Of a stretch of DNA of 64,000 bases, positions 34,080 through 46,200 are shown piece after piece. The notes beneath the pieces are model-generated. The model saw only the letters and a program-made list of their open reading frames with translations. It was not told the origin of the DNA and did not search any database. Position numbers and translations under genes: made by a program. Source of the DNA: Bimuria novae-zelandiae CBS 107.79. Its lineage: Eukaryota; Ascomycota; Dothideomycetes; Pleosporales; Didymosphaeriaceae. The DNA is taken from the NCBI GenBank assembly GCA_010015655.1, contig ML976656.1:1530856-1594855 (forward strand), in the 5' to 3' direction. Within the stretch, counting starts at the first letter, position 1, and every line of letters starts with the position of its first letter.

Positions 34080-35264
34080 ATGTCGCTTGCAGATCGGTAC
34101 GAGATGTTGAAATACATCGGCCATGGGAGCAACGGCACAGTCAACCTCAGCAAGGACTTTGAGACCCGCACCTTCGTCGCGATCAAAACTATTACCCACA
34201 GCGATCCAGATACCGCATCTGCCAAAGTTCGCATTCTGCGCCGTCTCGGCCAGCATAAGAACATTGTTCAGCTGCTAAATTGCTTCGACCACCCAACAAA
34301 GAAGGACTGTGCTCGCATCGTTTTCGAGCATTGTGAGATTGGAGATCTCGCGGGGTATCTGAGTGACATGGGAGACACGCCTCCTCCAGTGCCATTTCTC
34401 TAGCATGTGTTCAACCAAGTGAGCTGTGGACTTGAGTACATGCACCGTAGAGGCATAGTCCGTGGCGATCTGAAGCTGTCGAATGTGTTGATGCGACATC
34501 TTCCCGGTCTCAGGGTAGACTCCAACTCTGGCAAGCCTCGGTTTCCCGTACTCAAGATCGCTGACTTCGGAAACGCTACACTCAAGCCACGCAGCGACGT
34601 CCCCCAAAGCCACCTCAGTACTTGGGCCTACTGCGCACCCGAGTCGGGTGAGTACTTTGGACCCGAGACAGACATCTGGGTGCTAGGTTGCATGATCAAT
34701 CAGCTTGCTCATAAAAAGTTCCCTCGTGTTACCATCCAGGAGGTAAACCTGAAGAATGATAAGATTTACGAGAAGTCAGATTGGTCAGACGACCTCAAAA
34801 CCTTCCGCAAGTACCTTCGCAATCCCGAGCTTGCATATTTGCGCCTCGATAAGGTGACACCCCGGTCAATGCCGCGTTCCAAGTTGCTGAACTGGTTTAT
34901 GATGCGCGCCTTGAAGCTAGATCACACCAAACGCATCACGGCTCATGAGCTCAATCGATATCTTCCTACTCTTACGGGGCTAATTAGCAATATAGTACCG
35001 GTAGATAAGCATAACCTATAGACCTATATGTCTTTGAAGCATTTTCGTCCAAACTTGGCTGAGTTTGATGAGGCGTTGGATGCGACGGACTCTAGCGTAA
35101 TCTGACAGGTATTTTGTGCCTTCGTGAAACGTACAGTTGGCTGCGAGGAGAAGTGGTTATTCCTGCAGGTTGTGCGGCTTCTCCCTCTTTTGGACTCGGT
35201 GGACGAAGAGATCGCGAATGAGTGCCTGGCGAAGCTTGGTTTAACCGTCCACAACGATGGCTAG
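34080..35264 (+). pseudogene. Serine/threonine protein kinase-like gene with three nonsense codons
   Basis: One frame of 394 codons from ATG 34080 to TAG 35262-35264, single exon. Kinase motifs: Gly-rich loop GHGSNGTV (residues 14-21), VAIK lysine at 36, catalytic loop GIVRGDLKLSNVL (the usual His of HxD is Arg), DFG in KIADFGNA, then YCAPESGEYFGPETDIWVLG (APE and subdomain IX Asp). The Glu of helix C is not evident (AKVRILRRL). Stops at TAG 34401-34403 (Trp expected), TAG 35019-35021 and TGA 35103-35105 are all explicable as G:C-to-A:T. After them coding continues: EFDEALDATDSS and CLAKLGLTVHNDG. Probably an inactivated, dispensable kinase. Confidence 0.78.
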
Positions 35265-36013
35265 GAATGCGGATCTGAAACTCATAGAGCGGAAGCCTGC
35301 GATCCAAATAGAAATCACTAATACATGCTATTGCAGCGAGAGTGAAGTGTGTCAGTATGGGTTGCATGGAACTGAAATTAAAATTAGTATAATTAGTATG
35401 GTAGTTCATATCGATCTTACATACCGCAGAGGTCTCCATTGCGCTAATCTTTCTGTTTCCCAATTTGGTGTCGCCTTCAACACGGACGTGAACTCAGATC
35501 ACTTCAGAGATTCTGAGGACGCATAGAGCGTTTCGCACTCTGGTGTCCTTACGCATTTCGCCAAGCTCGTTCATTCAGCTACACTTTATCGGTAGACAGC
35601 TTGGGATGAGGGCACTTCAACCCGCAGTGAACGGTTGTATGACGTGTCCCGGGCAAGCACAATGCTTTAAGACCCCAACCTTGCTATTATGCTCGTTCAT
35701 TTTCTATTCGGAGTGAGAGACGCAGACGTCCGCGAGCGGCCGTGCGTGGCACAATGCCAGCCCCGTGCAAACGCTCCTCCCGAGGTTGACGCCTACCGTT
35801 AACCTCGAAATTTTCTAAATCTCCTAGATCTCTCTCACTCATACACAATTGCCCTTTGTACTCATTTTCGTATGCTTGAACATCTCCTTCTAGCATTGAC
35901 TTTGTACATCCCGCACGAGTAGCAGCTAAGCAGTTGATCTACTTTTCTGTCTTCCACTTCCTTGAACCGAGCCATACCGCAAGTCGTCACCTACAGTGAC
36001 AGCTACACATACA
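35265..36013. other. Intergenic region
   Basis: About 750 bp between the kinase pseudogene and the next gene, likely holding the promoter of the latter. CT-rich stretches occur at 35925-35965, near the expected transcription start. No repeats or RNA genes seen. Confidence 0.4.
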
Positions 36014-37849
36014 ATGGCTCGCGCACCAACTACGACCTCAAAGCTCGCGCCCGGCGCGCATTCTGCTACTCATAAACACCCCACCTCAGCCTCTTCAGTC
36101 TGCGACCACCCGTCAGCTATGGCACAACTCCAGGGCAAAATGCTCTCTTTCCAACCCGAGCAGCTGGACCCCGCACGAAGCAGGTCGATTCACCAACTAG
36201 GCGGACCGGCTCACATGCTCACGAACACCTACCAGAGCCCAGCGCCTGCTCAGAATGAGGAAGGCTGGGACGAGGTCGAGAATTTGTTCGTAGCCGAGCT
36301 AGACAACCAAAGCAGTGAGCAACCTGCGCAGGTGGTTCAAGCTGCGTTCGAGACACAACACACATATGCCAGCCAGGAGTCCACACAAGCCCACGGCCAG
36401 GCCAATTTCGCTGCAGCTAAGGCGCGGCCAAACAGCGCGCACACAAAACTTCACTACACGCCCGAGACCCGCCAGAAAGTCTCCATTCAGAGTGATCCGC
36501 ATAGCACAGGACCGCGCGATATCGCGGGGCGGCCTGGATACCAATTGGACTTTGTGATGACGGAGTCTAAGGAGGTCACGATTCTAGCGGACGAAGATGT
36601 CGAAACCGCGAGCGAGTCAGGAGAAGATGTTGACGGCGATGAGACTGAGGCTGCAGAACTTCCAAGCAGCGACACCAGCTATCACGAGGAGACCGCGGAC
36701 CGAGCGCCTGAGCAGAAGCTATACCTCCGGTTGACAAACTTGCGTCAGAACAGCAAAGGCTCACGGAAGCGGTCACACTCGAACCAGGAGTCAGTCGGCG
36801 ATAGAGCTCGTTCGCTCAAGCGGGCCAAGCTGGACAACAATACCGAGCTGCCTAGCTCGTCGCTGTCTGCAACATCACCAGCTCCAAAGCGCAAGCCGGG
36901 TGCCTCTCCGAAGCAGAAGACCGCCCATAAGTCCCCGATCTCAACTCCGCGAAACAGTGAAGCTTATTCCAACGTTTCAGTGCCAGTCCCAAATTTGACA
37001 TCTCATGAGCAACACCGTTTCCATGCAACGTTTGATGACCGCACCAAGCAAATCTTCGACCACTTGGTGGGACGAGCACTCAAGGTTCTTCCCGACATAT
37101 CGGACGAGCAAGATGAGACTATCAAGTGGACCGCGAAGTCCCTCACCAACCTCTACATCTACAGTCTTACACAGGGCTGCACCAAGCTCTGCGATCTCGT
37201 CGCCGACCTGTGGATCCACGGCTTCCACGAGCGCGCGCGCGGCAAACCCTGCGGAGTGAGGCCATTCTGGATGGAGAACACTGCCCACACGGACCGCGAG
37301 CCTGACGATTACAAATGTCGCGGTATGCCTCCGAAGAAGAAGTGGCAGAAAGAGCTCGATCTACCTGAGCTCAACGACAACGTCACCGTCTTTCACCCCG
37401 AGCTCGTGAATCAGCTTTATCACCACACACCGCGGGACCACCCGGTACGCAACCTTTGGGCGGATTCGATTGCTCTAGGCGGCCCCACAGCTGAGAAGAT
37501 CCTCCTCAGGATGCGCAAGAACGGAACTGAGTTCCATGAAGACTTCATCTGGGACGTCATGTGCACCTCGCTCCGCATGGCGCGCAAGAAGTTGACGCTA
37601 AGGATCGAGATGCTCGGCAAGGATGCGTGGTGCGAGCGTTACCATATCCACGGCAAGGAGACTCCGTGCCATCGTGCCGAGGCGGTGTGCAGCAAGGCGG
37701 GTCCGTCACGCGCGTCGACGCACGCGGTGGAGGAGGACGAGACTCTGTATGAGCAAGATGAGGGCAGGCGCGTTCGTTTCGAGGGCGGTGCCGGCCAAGG
37801 CGAGGACAATGCGATCAAAGTTGGCGACTACGAATCCGAGGAGGAGTGA
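36014..37849 (+). CDS. Conserved-type hypothetical nuclear protein, 611 aa
   Basis: Single-exon gene. The first ATG of the frame is 36014 (MARAPTTTSKLAPGAH); the frame is open a few codons upstream, but only via GTG. N-terminal third is low complexity. An acidic tract follows (around residues 195-235, EDVETASESGEDVDGDETE). Basic clusters SRKRSHSNQ, SLKRAKLDN and PKRKPGASPKQK look like nuclear localisation signals. The C-terminal half (residues about 325-570) is ordered, with helices such as FDHLVGRALKVLPDI, a Trp-rich core and MPPKKKWQKELDLPELNDN. The end is acidic (GDYESEEE). No known catalytic motif. Intact and free of RIP. Function unknown. Confidence 0.8.
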   Translation: MARAPTTTSKLAPGAHSATHKHPTSASSVCDHPSAMAQLQGKMLSFQPEQLDPARSRSIHQLGGPAHMLTNTYQSPAPAQNEEGWDEVENLFVAELDNQSSEQPAQVVQAAFETQHTYASQESTQAHGQANFAAAKARPNSAHTKLHYTPETRQKVSIQSDPHSTGPRDIAGRPGYQLDFVMTESKEVTILADEDVETASESGEDVDGDETEAAELPSSDTSYHEETADRAPEQKLYLRLTNLRQNSKGSRKRSHSNQESVGDRARSLKRAKLDNNTELPSSSLSATSPAPKRKPGASPKQKTAHKSPISTPRNSEAYSNVSVPVPNLTSHEQHRFHATFDDRTKQIFDHLVGRALKVLPDISDEQDETIKWTAKSLTNLYIYSLTQGCTKLCDLVADLWIHGFHERARGKPCGVRPFWMENTAHTDREPDDYKCRGMPPKKKWQKELDLPELNDNVTVFHPELVNQLYHHTPRDHPVRNLWADSIALGGPTAEKILLRMRKNGTEFHEDFIWDVMCTSLRMARKKLTLRIEMLGKDAWCERYHIHGKETPCHRAEAVCSKAGPSRASTHAVEEDETLYEQDEGRRVRFEGGAGQGEDNAIKVGDYESEEE

Positions 37850-38349
37850 GGATGGTTGGGTGGGTCGCTGCGAGTTTTCCTGTCTTTCAACCAGATTTGA
37901 CGCTTGATTGAGCATCGGAACGGCTGTTTGTCTATATGCATGGTGGTTTGTTTATGGCAGTGAGTGCTGACGGAGTTTGTTCATGAGACGTATTCATAGC
38001 TTGAAGTTCGCCTCGACCTGCATATAGATGACAATGACGTTTGCATATGAAAATACTTCTTACAATTTCTTGATGCGCTGAGTAGAAGACAATGCCATTA
38101 CCAAACCACAGCATCCAGGAACATTTCGAGACCGATCGTGAGAAGAAGGGAAGGTTGCTGCCCAAGAACACATGTTCTTCCACCATCCAATCACAGAAGA
38201 GCTGCGCCACACGCCACACGCCACACCGGCGTCATCGGTCCCCCGAGATCTCCGATATCTCACCTCCCACACCACGACACGCACGCTTCTCTGCCTGGCT
38301 AGACGCATCACCAGTAATCATTCCGTTATGCGCATACCCCTCTGGCGAA

Positions 38350-38362
38350 TTCTCGAACCTTC
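38350..38362 (+). promoter_or_regulatory. Heat-shock element (three inverted nTTCn/nGAAn units)
   Basis: The sequence ATTCTCGAACCTTCT contains TTC-2-GAA-2-TTC at perfect 5 bp periodicity, the binding site for trimeric heat shock factor. A further GAA abuts it at 38347-38349. It lies 216 bp upstream of the Hsp20 start codon. Confidence 0.7.
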
Positions 38363-38497
38363 TCGCATCTGACAAACAAGATGGTTGATTGGAGTCGCCG
38401 GCCGTGGTAGCGCGTTTTGGCTTGACCTAGTGTGTGGCGAGATGGTCGGCGTATGTATGCTTGCCCGTGCGAATGGCAGCCTACGAAGTGCGCATTA

Positions 38498-38505
38498 CTA
38501 TATAG
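38498..38505 (+). promoter_or_regulatory. TATA box of Hsp20 gene
   Basis: CTATATAG about 74 bp before the ATG, followed by an A-rich leader. Position and sequence fit a strong inducible promoter. Confidence 0.6.
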
Positions 38506-38577
38506 AGCAGAAAAATATGGCTGTAGTATCTTCATCTATTCATCCAATACTAAATCAGACAAACTTTCAATTTCAGA

Positions 38578-39528
38578 ATGCCTTCAGTACAATACATGAA
38601 CAACTCCGCACCATTCTGGGACTGGGTCGCCAGCCTAGAGCAGGATGGTATGAACCATCCTTGGTTCTCGCAGAACCAGAATCAGCACGGCGAGAACGAG
38701 CGTGAACGCAGCGACGAAGAACGCACTGGCCGCCCGTCGTTTGGGCCGTGGGGATGGGGGTTCCCTGGGTTCGGTGGGCGAGCGTTCCCGCATCATGGCC
38801 CGCCGCCTCATGGTCACCACGGCGAAGGCGAGGAGAAGGACAATGAGAACGAAAACCGCGAGAAAGAGAAGGAGAAGGGCAAGGACGACGACAAGAACAT
38901 GGAGGACGCCAATGACAAAGGCGAGGGCCCATCCGGCAGCGGCTCCGAGACCGAAGGCCGTCGCGGCCACGGACGCTGTGGCCCTCGACGCGGCCGTCAC
39001 GGCTGCGGAGGACCTCGAGGCTTTGGCGGTCCTGGACGTCACGGCCACCATCACGGTCGGCGAGGAGGCTTCGGCCCCTGGGGACGGGGAGGTTTCGGAC
39101 CCGCTTTCGACCCCTTCGCTTTCGCCAGCTCCTTCTTGGACCCGCAGTCCACCAACAAGGACGAAAACGCTGACTTCACACCCGAAGCCGACATCTTCGA
39201 CACGCCTACCTCGTTCGTGGTACACGTCTCGTTGCCAGGCGCGAAGAAGGAAGACGTTGGCGTGAATTGGGATGCTGAGAAGTCAGAGCTCTCGATTGCC
39301 GGTGTGATCTATCGCCCAGGGGATGAAGAATTTCTCAAGACGTTGGCGATAGATGAGAGGAAGGTTGGTCCTTTTGAGAGGAAGGTGCGACTAGGCACGC
39401 GGGCTAACCCTGCCGTTATCGATGCGGATGGCATCAGTGCTAAGCTGGAAGATGGTGTGCTGAGGGTGGAGGTGCCGAAGCTGGGAGACAACGGGTTCGT
39501 CGAGGTGCGAAAGGTGGACATCGAGTAG
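38578..39528 (+). CDS. Small heat shock protein, Hsp20/alpha-crystallin family, 316 aa
   Basis: ATP-independent holdase chaperone. ATG 38578, TAG 39526-39528, single exon. The N-terminus has [12 protein letters not shown], then a His/Gly/Pro-rich stretch, a Lys/Glu/Asp-rich stretch (residues about 80-125) and a Gly/His/Arg-rich region (130-180). The alpha-crystallin domain occupies about 200-316: [37 protein letters not shown], and [16 protein letters not shown], with the A-x-x-x-G-V-L signature (AKLEDGVL). It is long for the family because of the low-complexity linker, which has insertions typical of fungal Hsp20s. Upstream HSE and TATA box indicate heat induction. Intact. Confidence 0.92.
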   Translation: MPSVQYMNNSAPFWDWVASLEQDGMNHPWFSQNQNQHGENERERSDEERTGRPSFGPWGWGFPGFGGRAFPHHGPPPHGHHGEGEEKDNENENREKEKEKGKDDDKNMEDANDKGEGPSGSGSETEGRRGHGRCGPRRGRHGCGGPRGFGGPGRHGHHHGRRGGFGPWGRGGFGPAFDPFAFASSFLDPQSTNKDENADFTPEADIFDTPTSFVVHVSLPGAKKEDVGVNWDAEKSELSIAGVIYRPGDEEFLKTLAIDERKVGPFERKVRLGTRANPAVIDADGISAKLEDGVLRVEVPKLGDNGFVEVRKVDIE

Positions 39529-39843
39529 GGATGGCAACATGATCGAAAGGGTGTTCCGGGTTGCAGCTAGGCTTGAGTAATATTTCGTACGTTTGAGGAT
39601 AAATAGGTAAAATATCGGGAAAACTGTTGATTTCGCATATCAATGACCTATTCTGCATACAGAGTGATGATCAAAACCTCGCCAAATCTATCGCAAGACA
39701 CTCGCTCCCCTCCCTCGCTCTCCTTTGTCCCAAATCCTGTACGACACAACAGCACCATTCCACACCAAAACAATCACATCACATCAAACCACAACTCTGC
39801 CTCAGAGAAGATTCCATCGTCAACACCCCCCACATAGCACCGC

Positions 39844-39882
<39 letters not shown>

Positions 39883-40049
39883 ACAACCCTTTGCTCTGCA
39901 TCGGCCGCTACCGACGCGCACGCAGGGGATAAGCGTACGTGCCTCCACCAAGATACCCATGATCTCGCAGCTACGTGTCGACTAGGCTTGCGCCATGGTC
40001 ATCGACCGCTGATCTCACGCCAGGTTGTAGAGCTTGGACTCGGAGCGCA
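39529..40049. other. Intergenic region downstream of Hsp20
   Basis: About 520 bp with CA/CT-rich stretches, including a long poly-C run (separate entry). It ends at the 8 bp target site of hAT-2. No gene seen. Confidence 0.45.
39845..39882 (+). repeat. Poly-C tract of 38 nt
   Basis: Uninterrupted run of 38 cytosines, flanked by CGCA and ACAACC. Can form i-motif on this strand and G-quadruplex on the other. Its length may be unreliable in assembly. Confidence 0.95.
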
Positions 40050-40299
40050 GGTGTGTGCAGAGTTGCCAACAATCAATCAATCAAAAATTCGGGCTGAGAT
40101 TGATTTGATTGATCGTCGAGGACCTCGAGTTACTGATTAATTAATTAATAGTTAATTTTAAGGCTTTTTAATTAATAATTAATTAATTAATTAATCGAAA
40201 AATCGCGCTAAGATAAAATGTGTATAGCATAAGCTAGACAGGGTTATCCTACTGCGATACCTAATAGATATCGTGCATCTCGAGCTCTGAGAGCTCTAC

Positions 40300-42920
40300 T
40301 AGGAGCTCGCCGTCCGGGGTCTCCTGGGGTAGAGAGTATCCAGCTCTTAGCCAACTCCGTACGCACGTGATTGTGGAGAGCATTTAAGGGCTTATTTTTT
40401 AACGTTTTAGCTCTATTATATCGCTAACCTTAGAAAATATTCTCTTACAGTAACAAGAGGACGCTAGGATTAAGAGGAGATTAATAGCAAACTAAGAAAG
40501 GCAGGAATATCGATTGCGGAGAGATACCTAATACCTAATAGGATCTATATAGTATACGTGATCCTTAGGGACGCTAAGTTTGTTATGCCACTAGCGATTA
40601 AACTTATTAATACTATTAATAAGTAGAGTAAAAGTTTTAGCTCTTAGAGGCTTAATATATAACTCAGCGTAGTTATTAATATTACTAACGCGCTGTCAGA
40701 TGGTATAATAAGTAGATGTTAATGCAACTTGATAGTATTTATTGTTTTTTTCTTGTATTCTCCACTGTGTTCAGTTGGTTTCGGATATTTTGCTAGTGTG
40801 CCAAGCCAAGTGGTCCCTGCTCGATTGTACAGATCTGACCTCACCGCAGCTTATTCTATCTAACACGCGCTTTACTCGTTTACGCGTAAGAGAGATAATA
40901 GGGCAGGCGTCCTCTAATTTATATATAGCCTAGAGCTCTTAGAATTACTAATTAGCTTAATTAAGCTAAACTTTGTACTCTCCAGTCCATGCGTTAACAA
41001 AGTAGTACTTGTAGTAAGAGTAAAGGACTATAGAGGCGTAATAAATAAGCGTCTTTTTAAGGAGCTTGTAATACTTTAAGAGCTTTAAGTAGGCTATAGT
41101 TACGTTAATCTTTAAGTAGTCCTCTAGAGCGTCGGGCTTATTAAAATTAATATCTTAAAAGCTCTTAATAAGCTGCTTAAAGTAGGAGAGAAGGTACTTA
41201 AAAGTAAAATATACTTTATAAATTATACTAAAATAGCTAGAGTCGCCACGGCCTTTAAGTCTCTTTGTAGCCTCCTTTAAGGGCTAGAGGACTTTAATAT
41301 ACTAACTAATTATGGCCTAATTAGTAGCGGTAAGGCTTTTTATAGGTACTCTATTAACAGGAGCCCTACCACGCGCGTAAGCTAAGGACTTATCCTATAG
41401 CGCCTTCTTTACCCTATAATTAATAAGAGTATTAATTACGCGGTAGAGGAGGACTACTCTCTTTATAAAGTTAAGGTAGCTATTCTAGCGAGTAATAATA
41501 GGCTTAATAGGTTTAAAGAGCTATAGAGGCTCTCCTACCTCGCGTGTTAAACGTTAAAAGTTATTAAAAAGGTTATATTGCTAAGGCGTTAATATTAAGT
41601 GTATAACGTCTATAAAGACTCTAATAGGGCCCTTTTCTTGCCACTCGCGTAGGTATTTCTCCTCAAGTCTAAACTATAAGGTGTTGTTATTAAAGGCGTC
41701 TTTATTAGTTCTAAATATTATAGTTTGCCCTACTAAGTTAAGCGAGTAAGGTAAGTAGTAGAGGCGTTAGTCCTATAGGGTAAAGCTATAATAGGCGCCT
41801 AGCGCCTTAAGGGCTATATTATTATTTATTATATTATTAAGTATAAAGTACCTAACTAAGCTGCTGTTAATACTAAAGGCCTATAGCGTTTTAATAATAA
41901 CTATAGCGACTTTCTCGCCTATATGCGCACTACTAAGTTAAGGGAGGGCAAGAGGCAGGTTATAGAGCTTACCACGACTATTAATGTAGTAAGCAATAAG
42001 CCTATAAAACGCACTTTTACTACCTTTTATAGACTAGCTATTAAAGCTAATATGGATTTTGCTAAGAGCGCAAGCAAGCTTAGTTTATATATAAGGCTAT
42101 AAATTTGCGTATAACTTTTATAGGAAGGTAGTAATAGTTATATAGCTTTAGAAAGTAGCTAGCTTAGCCTCTAGGTTAGCAGCGCGTAAGAGCTTTTAAA
42201 AGAATAGCATTTCTACTTCGCGTAGTAAGTAATTATTCTTAGTAAGCTAGCTAACTAGAGTAAGTTAAAAACGCTATTAATTAAAGTTTCTTAAGGCGTT
42301 AGACACCTCTTACGGCACGCTAACGCTGGCGCTTATAAGGCTAGCGAGAGTACGCTGCCCTAACTCTAATAGAGTTAACTATTTGCCCGGGCGAAAGTGC
42401 CCATGGCCTGGCCGTCTCTACTCTACATGGTTCCATGCCAACGATGTAGAGCTTGTCGTCTCTTTAATAAATTAATTACTAGGTACTTTGTGTATATAGT
42501 AATAGTGGCAAACGAAAAATATACGCTGTATATTTACCTAGAGAGCGACGCGATACCCGTAATTATAGAGCAAGGACTTCTTAAACCTCTACGTACGTAG
42601 AGGCTTTATATACTATAGTAACCTTACCTAGTTAATACCATTAAAGTTATTAGTAAACTAAGCGTTAAATTCGAGCCTAAGGCTGTTAGAGCTAGGTAAG
42701 GAGGTAACTAAGGGAGTAGTGGTAGCCCTACTTAACGTAGCTTAAAAGGACAGCGTTAGTGTCTCTAGTAGCCTACGAAAGGGCGTTAATACGTTTAAGG
42801 GCCTTAAGAGCGTATTAATTAAGAGTAAAGACCTTGCGTTAAAAGCTATAGCGTTAAAGTCCCGGAGCTTAGTCTTAAAGCTCTAGCTACTCTAAGTTAC
42901 TAGCGGGTCCTATGTACTCT
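40300..42920 (-). pseudogene. hAT-2 transposase remnant
   Basis: Minus-strand readable blocks around 42070-40850: YNLPLALPQLSSAHIGEK, LGAYYSFTL, SLNLVGQTIIFRTNKDAF, RLKGRGDSS and FTFKYLLSYFKQ. These match the central part of fungal hAT transposases of the form IALPQLTGAHTGE...HTLNLVGQ. Its first catalytic segment at about 42090 reads NPYEIRRIHISFNSQSIKG-like, versus HISFDGWTS. Dozens of stops. The N-terminal part continues into 48310-48600 beyond Copia-2, where no domain is legible. Inactive. Confidence 0.72.
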
Positions 42921-43172
42921 TGTCCGATTACATGGCCCCTTACACACACGAAGGTAGCTGGCGCAACCCTACACAAAGAGACTTTGCCAGCAGTCCGGTT
43001 CATCCGCACGATTCCGGGCGGGACAAAAGGCGACTCTCCTTACTCAACGGAAATAGATTAGCGTCTTAACGTGAGACGTAAGGATAAAAGAGCCTTACAT
43101 TCTTGCAAAGACACATAAAAAAAAAGAATCAATTACTTTTCCATCTCATCAAAAACACCCTTTAATCTGACA
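42921..43172 (+). repeat. Copia-2 5' LTR
   Basis: 252 bp. Contains the run of nine A just after ACACAT near 43110-43130, where the 3' LTR has GAAGAAGAA. Confidence 0.94.
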
Positions 43173-43223
43173 ATTAAGAGTCTCACTGCCTCAACCAATA
43201 CTGCCTTAATTAAGCCAATCACA

Positions 43224-46200
43224 ATGGCTCTATCGACCCTCAGAGATCCTACAGTTATCCTGACCGATTACACAAATTACACGCCATGGCTAAAACAGCT
43301 TAAAACAAGATGCCAATTCCTAAAGGTCTAGAATATTATTAACCCAGCGCTAATAGATAAACCAAAACAGAAACCCGCGATGCCGGTGCCGCCGCTAATA
43401 AGCAACTACCAATCAAGCGCCGCCTACATGACCGCGAACCCAAATAACGTGCCAATATTGCCATCCCATCTATCAACGGCAGGTGCGAAAGCATACAAAG
43501 ATAATAGCGACTATTATAAAGAACGGCTCGAGATCTATAAGATTACAGACCAAGACTACCAAGAACAAGAGGCAGACCTTAATAAGGTGATCACCTTTCT
43601 CTAATCAACAATCTCCGTACACCTGCAGAGTAACTGCTGCATCCCTAGAGGTACAATAAAGCAATAGATCAATAACCTCACGATCACAGTTAGGGTTGAC
43701 CATCAAGACAAACATCAACGAGCAAGGGCAAGATACCAAGAAGCCCTTAAGCCAATAAGAATAGCCAGATCATAGGCTACATGGCTATCTAAGTACGATC
43801 ATGCAGCCACAGAAGCAGAGACTAATCAGGTCCTAGAGCTTCAAAGGCTAGACTCAGTCAAAGAAGACTTCATAAAGGCAGTTATCTATGTCGCACCCAT
43901 GTAGGTAACGACCTTCCAGCAACATGGAAGCAGAGATGCAGCTATCTTACGAAAGAATACAATAAAACTCTTCCAAGACCACATGATCCTGCAGCACCCG
44001 ATCAAGGGCAAACAAAAGGGCGCTTTTGCTACTGCAGGTTTATCTCTCGCTAACGGTGGTGAATCCACCTAGGCCACAGACAGGGACGCCTCTCTTGTGG
44101 ATAAAGCAGCATCATCTAAAAGTCGGAGAAGACCTCGGAATCATAAACAACAAAACGATAGTCAACGTACCAAATCTAAGCAGTCGCCTTAGAGCCTTAA
44201 GCTAATAGCAGTTAGTGGCAATCATTACCCTACTTGTAAACTACGCCATAGTCTTCAAGACTATTTCTATGCCTTTCCAGACAAGCAGCCAGACTAGTTC
44301 AGAGCGAACCCTCTTATGGTAAAGCTAGTCAAGCTTAGGCTAGAACATGATACCAACTTCTAAGAGAAGTTAAGAATAGTGAAAAGACTAAAGTCTTAAA
44401 CACCTAGAATTAAATCATCGCATACTCCCACTCCAACTCAAATCACTAAGGCTAATAATAAGTGACTAGATGGACGCAAGATTACTAAAATCCTAGCGAG
44501 CTTTAAAGCTACATCTGTCTACACTAACCTAAACACGTACCCATTGCGATGCTTAGCCATACTCGATTCAGGCACAACTTGCCATATCTTTAACGACATC
44601 GATCGCTTTGTCTCCTACCAGCCACCGGCGCCGGGAGACTTCATATGGGCAGGGAATACGCAAATATGGATTAAAGGATACGAGAGTGTCTATCTTAACG
44701 TATAGAGTGCAAGCGGTAATTAAATAATACAGCTAGACAATATCGCCTATTGCCCTAACCTGCTCTGCAACCTTGTATCGTTCCGATTACTCCGGAGGCA
44801 AGGCCTTTGGTGGGACACAAGGGCAGACCCAACAACTCTAAAGAGAAGAGACAATACTGTACTAGCAGAACTTTAAGAGTTGCATAGATAGTAGGTGCTA
44901 GAACACAGGACAAGGCCAACAGGTGGTACTCCTACTAAAGCTGCGCATGCCACCCACAAGACCAACACACGCACTAAACGAAGACCGTAGAGGGTAGATA
45001 CATTAACCTAGCACTAACGATTAGGCTATTCAGGCCCTTAGGCTCTCGAACATCTCGTATAGCAATCTAAGGGAGTGAAGATTAAAGGCCTACCCACTGT
45101 TAAGTGTGACGCCTGCGGCAAAGCAAAACTAAAATGGCAAATACGCCGGCAAGCCAGAGACCTAACTAAAGGCCCCGGTAAGCGAGTCGCAATCGATTTT
45201 CACGACTACGAAGCAGATAGCTTAACAAGAGAGAAGAGCTAAATGCTAATTACTAATCGATTCTCTAGCTTCGCATAGGACTTCTACTTTAAGGATAATC
45301 GCCCAGCACGATCTATTATTAAGTAACTTAGCACCTTTATACTATTTATAAGAGTATAATACAATGTTACGGTGAAAGTAATTAAATCCAACAACAAGAT
45401 CTTCTCTGTTAAGGCAGACGTTGAGAAGTGGTGCTTAGCATAAGGTATTAGAATCGAGCCTTTAGCACCTAATACTTAAGCACAAAATAGAGGGGCTAAA
45501 CGCTTAGGGGGTGTAATTAAGGAGAAAGCGCGTGCGATGCAACTTAACTCTAACCTACCTTAGTAGATATGGCCTAAGATCACCCGAGCTGCAGTCTACC
45601 TCTATAATTAAACCCTAAACTACGCCAATCGATGGCGATCACCATACGAAGTGTTCTTTACGATAGTAGCTCTTTAGAATAGCGTTGTCACTTAACCGAA
45701 GAAGCCTAATTAAGCTTACTTAAAAGCCTATGGCTGCAAAGCCTTCGCCATGACTAATAACACCAAACGTGGCAAGAGCAAGCTCCAACGGCTGGACCCC
45801 AAAGCTTAGATAGGCTATCTAGTTGGCTACAGATCAACCAATATCTAGAGGATATGGATCCCCTCCCTAGCAAAGACAATTAGTACTCGTGACGTAATAT
45901 TCGACGAGGATACTGTGTTCTCAGGCAAAACTAAAGACCTAATAGACAACCTTATGCACAGCACATTAGAAGAAATAGTAGCCTAGGTACGATTAGTAGA
46001 GTTACCTCCCTCACCTTAACAAGAGCAAGCCACCAAGTCCTTCTTTAAAGATGAGACAATTAGTGAAGCGTTAGAGGAAGAGGTTAAAGGAGCTCCTAAG
46101 TACAGGCAAGGTAGGAAAGCTAGGTACAAATATCTAACGCCTCCCTTAACGCCGCTACTAGTAACACTCCTTGCACAATTAATGGCAAGAGATAATTAGC

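Larger units (their letters stand above)
37850..38577. other. Intergenic region containing the Hsp20 promoter
   Basis: About 730 bp. The part after 38300 contains a heat-shock element and a TATA box feeding the gene at 38578. The rest shows only short overlapping frames on both strands that do not look coding. Confidence 0.5.

Noticed and set aside
36299..37752. Several 60-100 codon frames inside the 611-aa gene
   Set aside because: Shadow frames of a single long, compositionally normal coding frame.
38635..39265. Minus- and plus-strand alternative frames over the Hsp20 gene
   Set aside because: Ser/Arg/Ala-rich shadows caused by the repetitive low-complexity linker; the alpha-crystallin domain fixes the real frame.
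42397..42600. Plus-strand frame in hAT-2
   Set aside because: Antisense to the N-terminal part of the hAT-2 transposase; no conserved motif.
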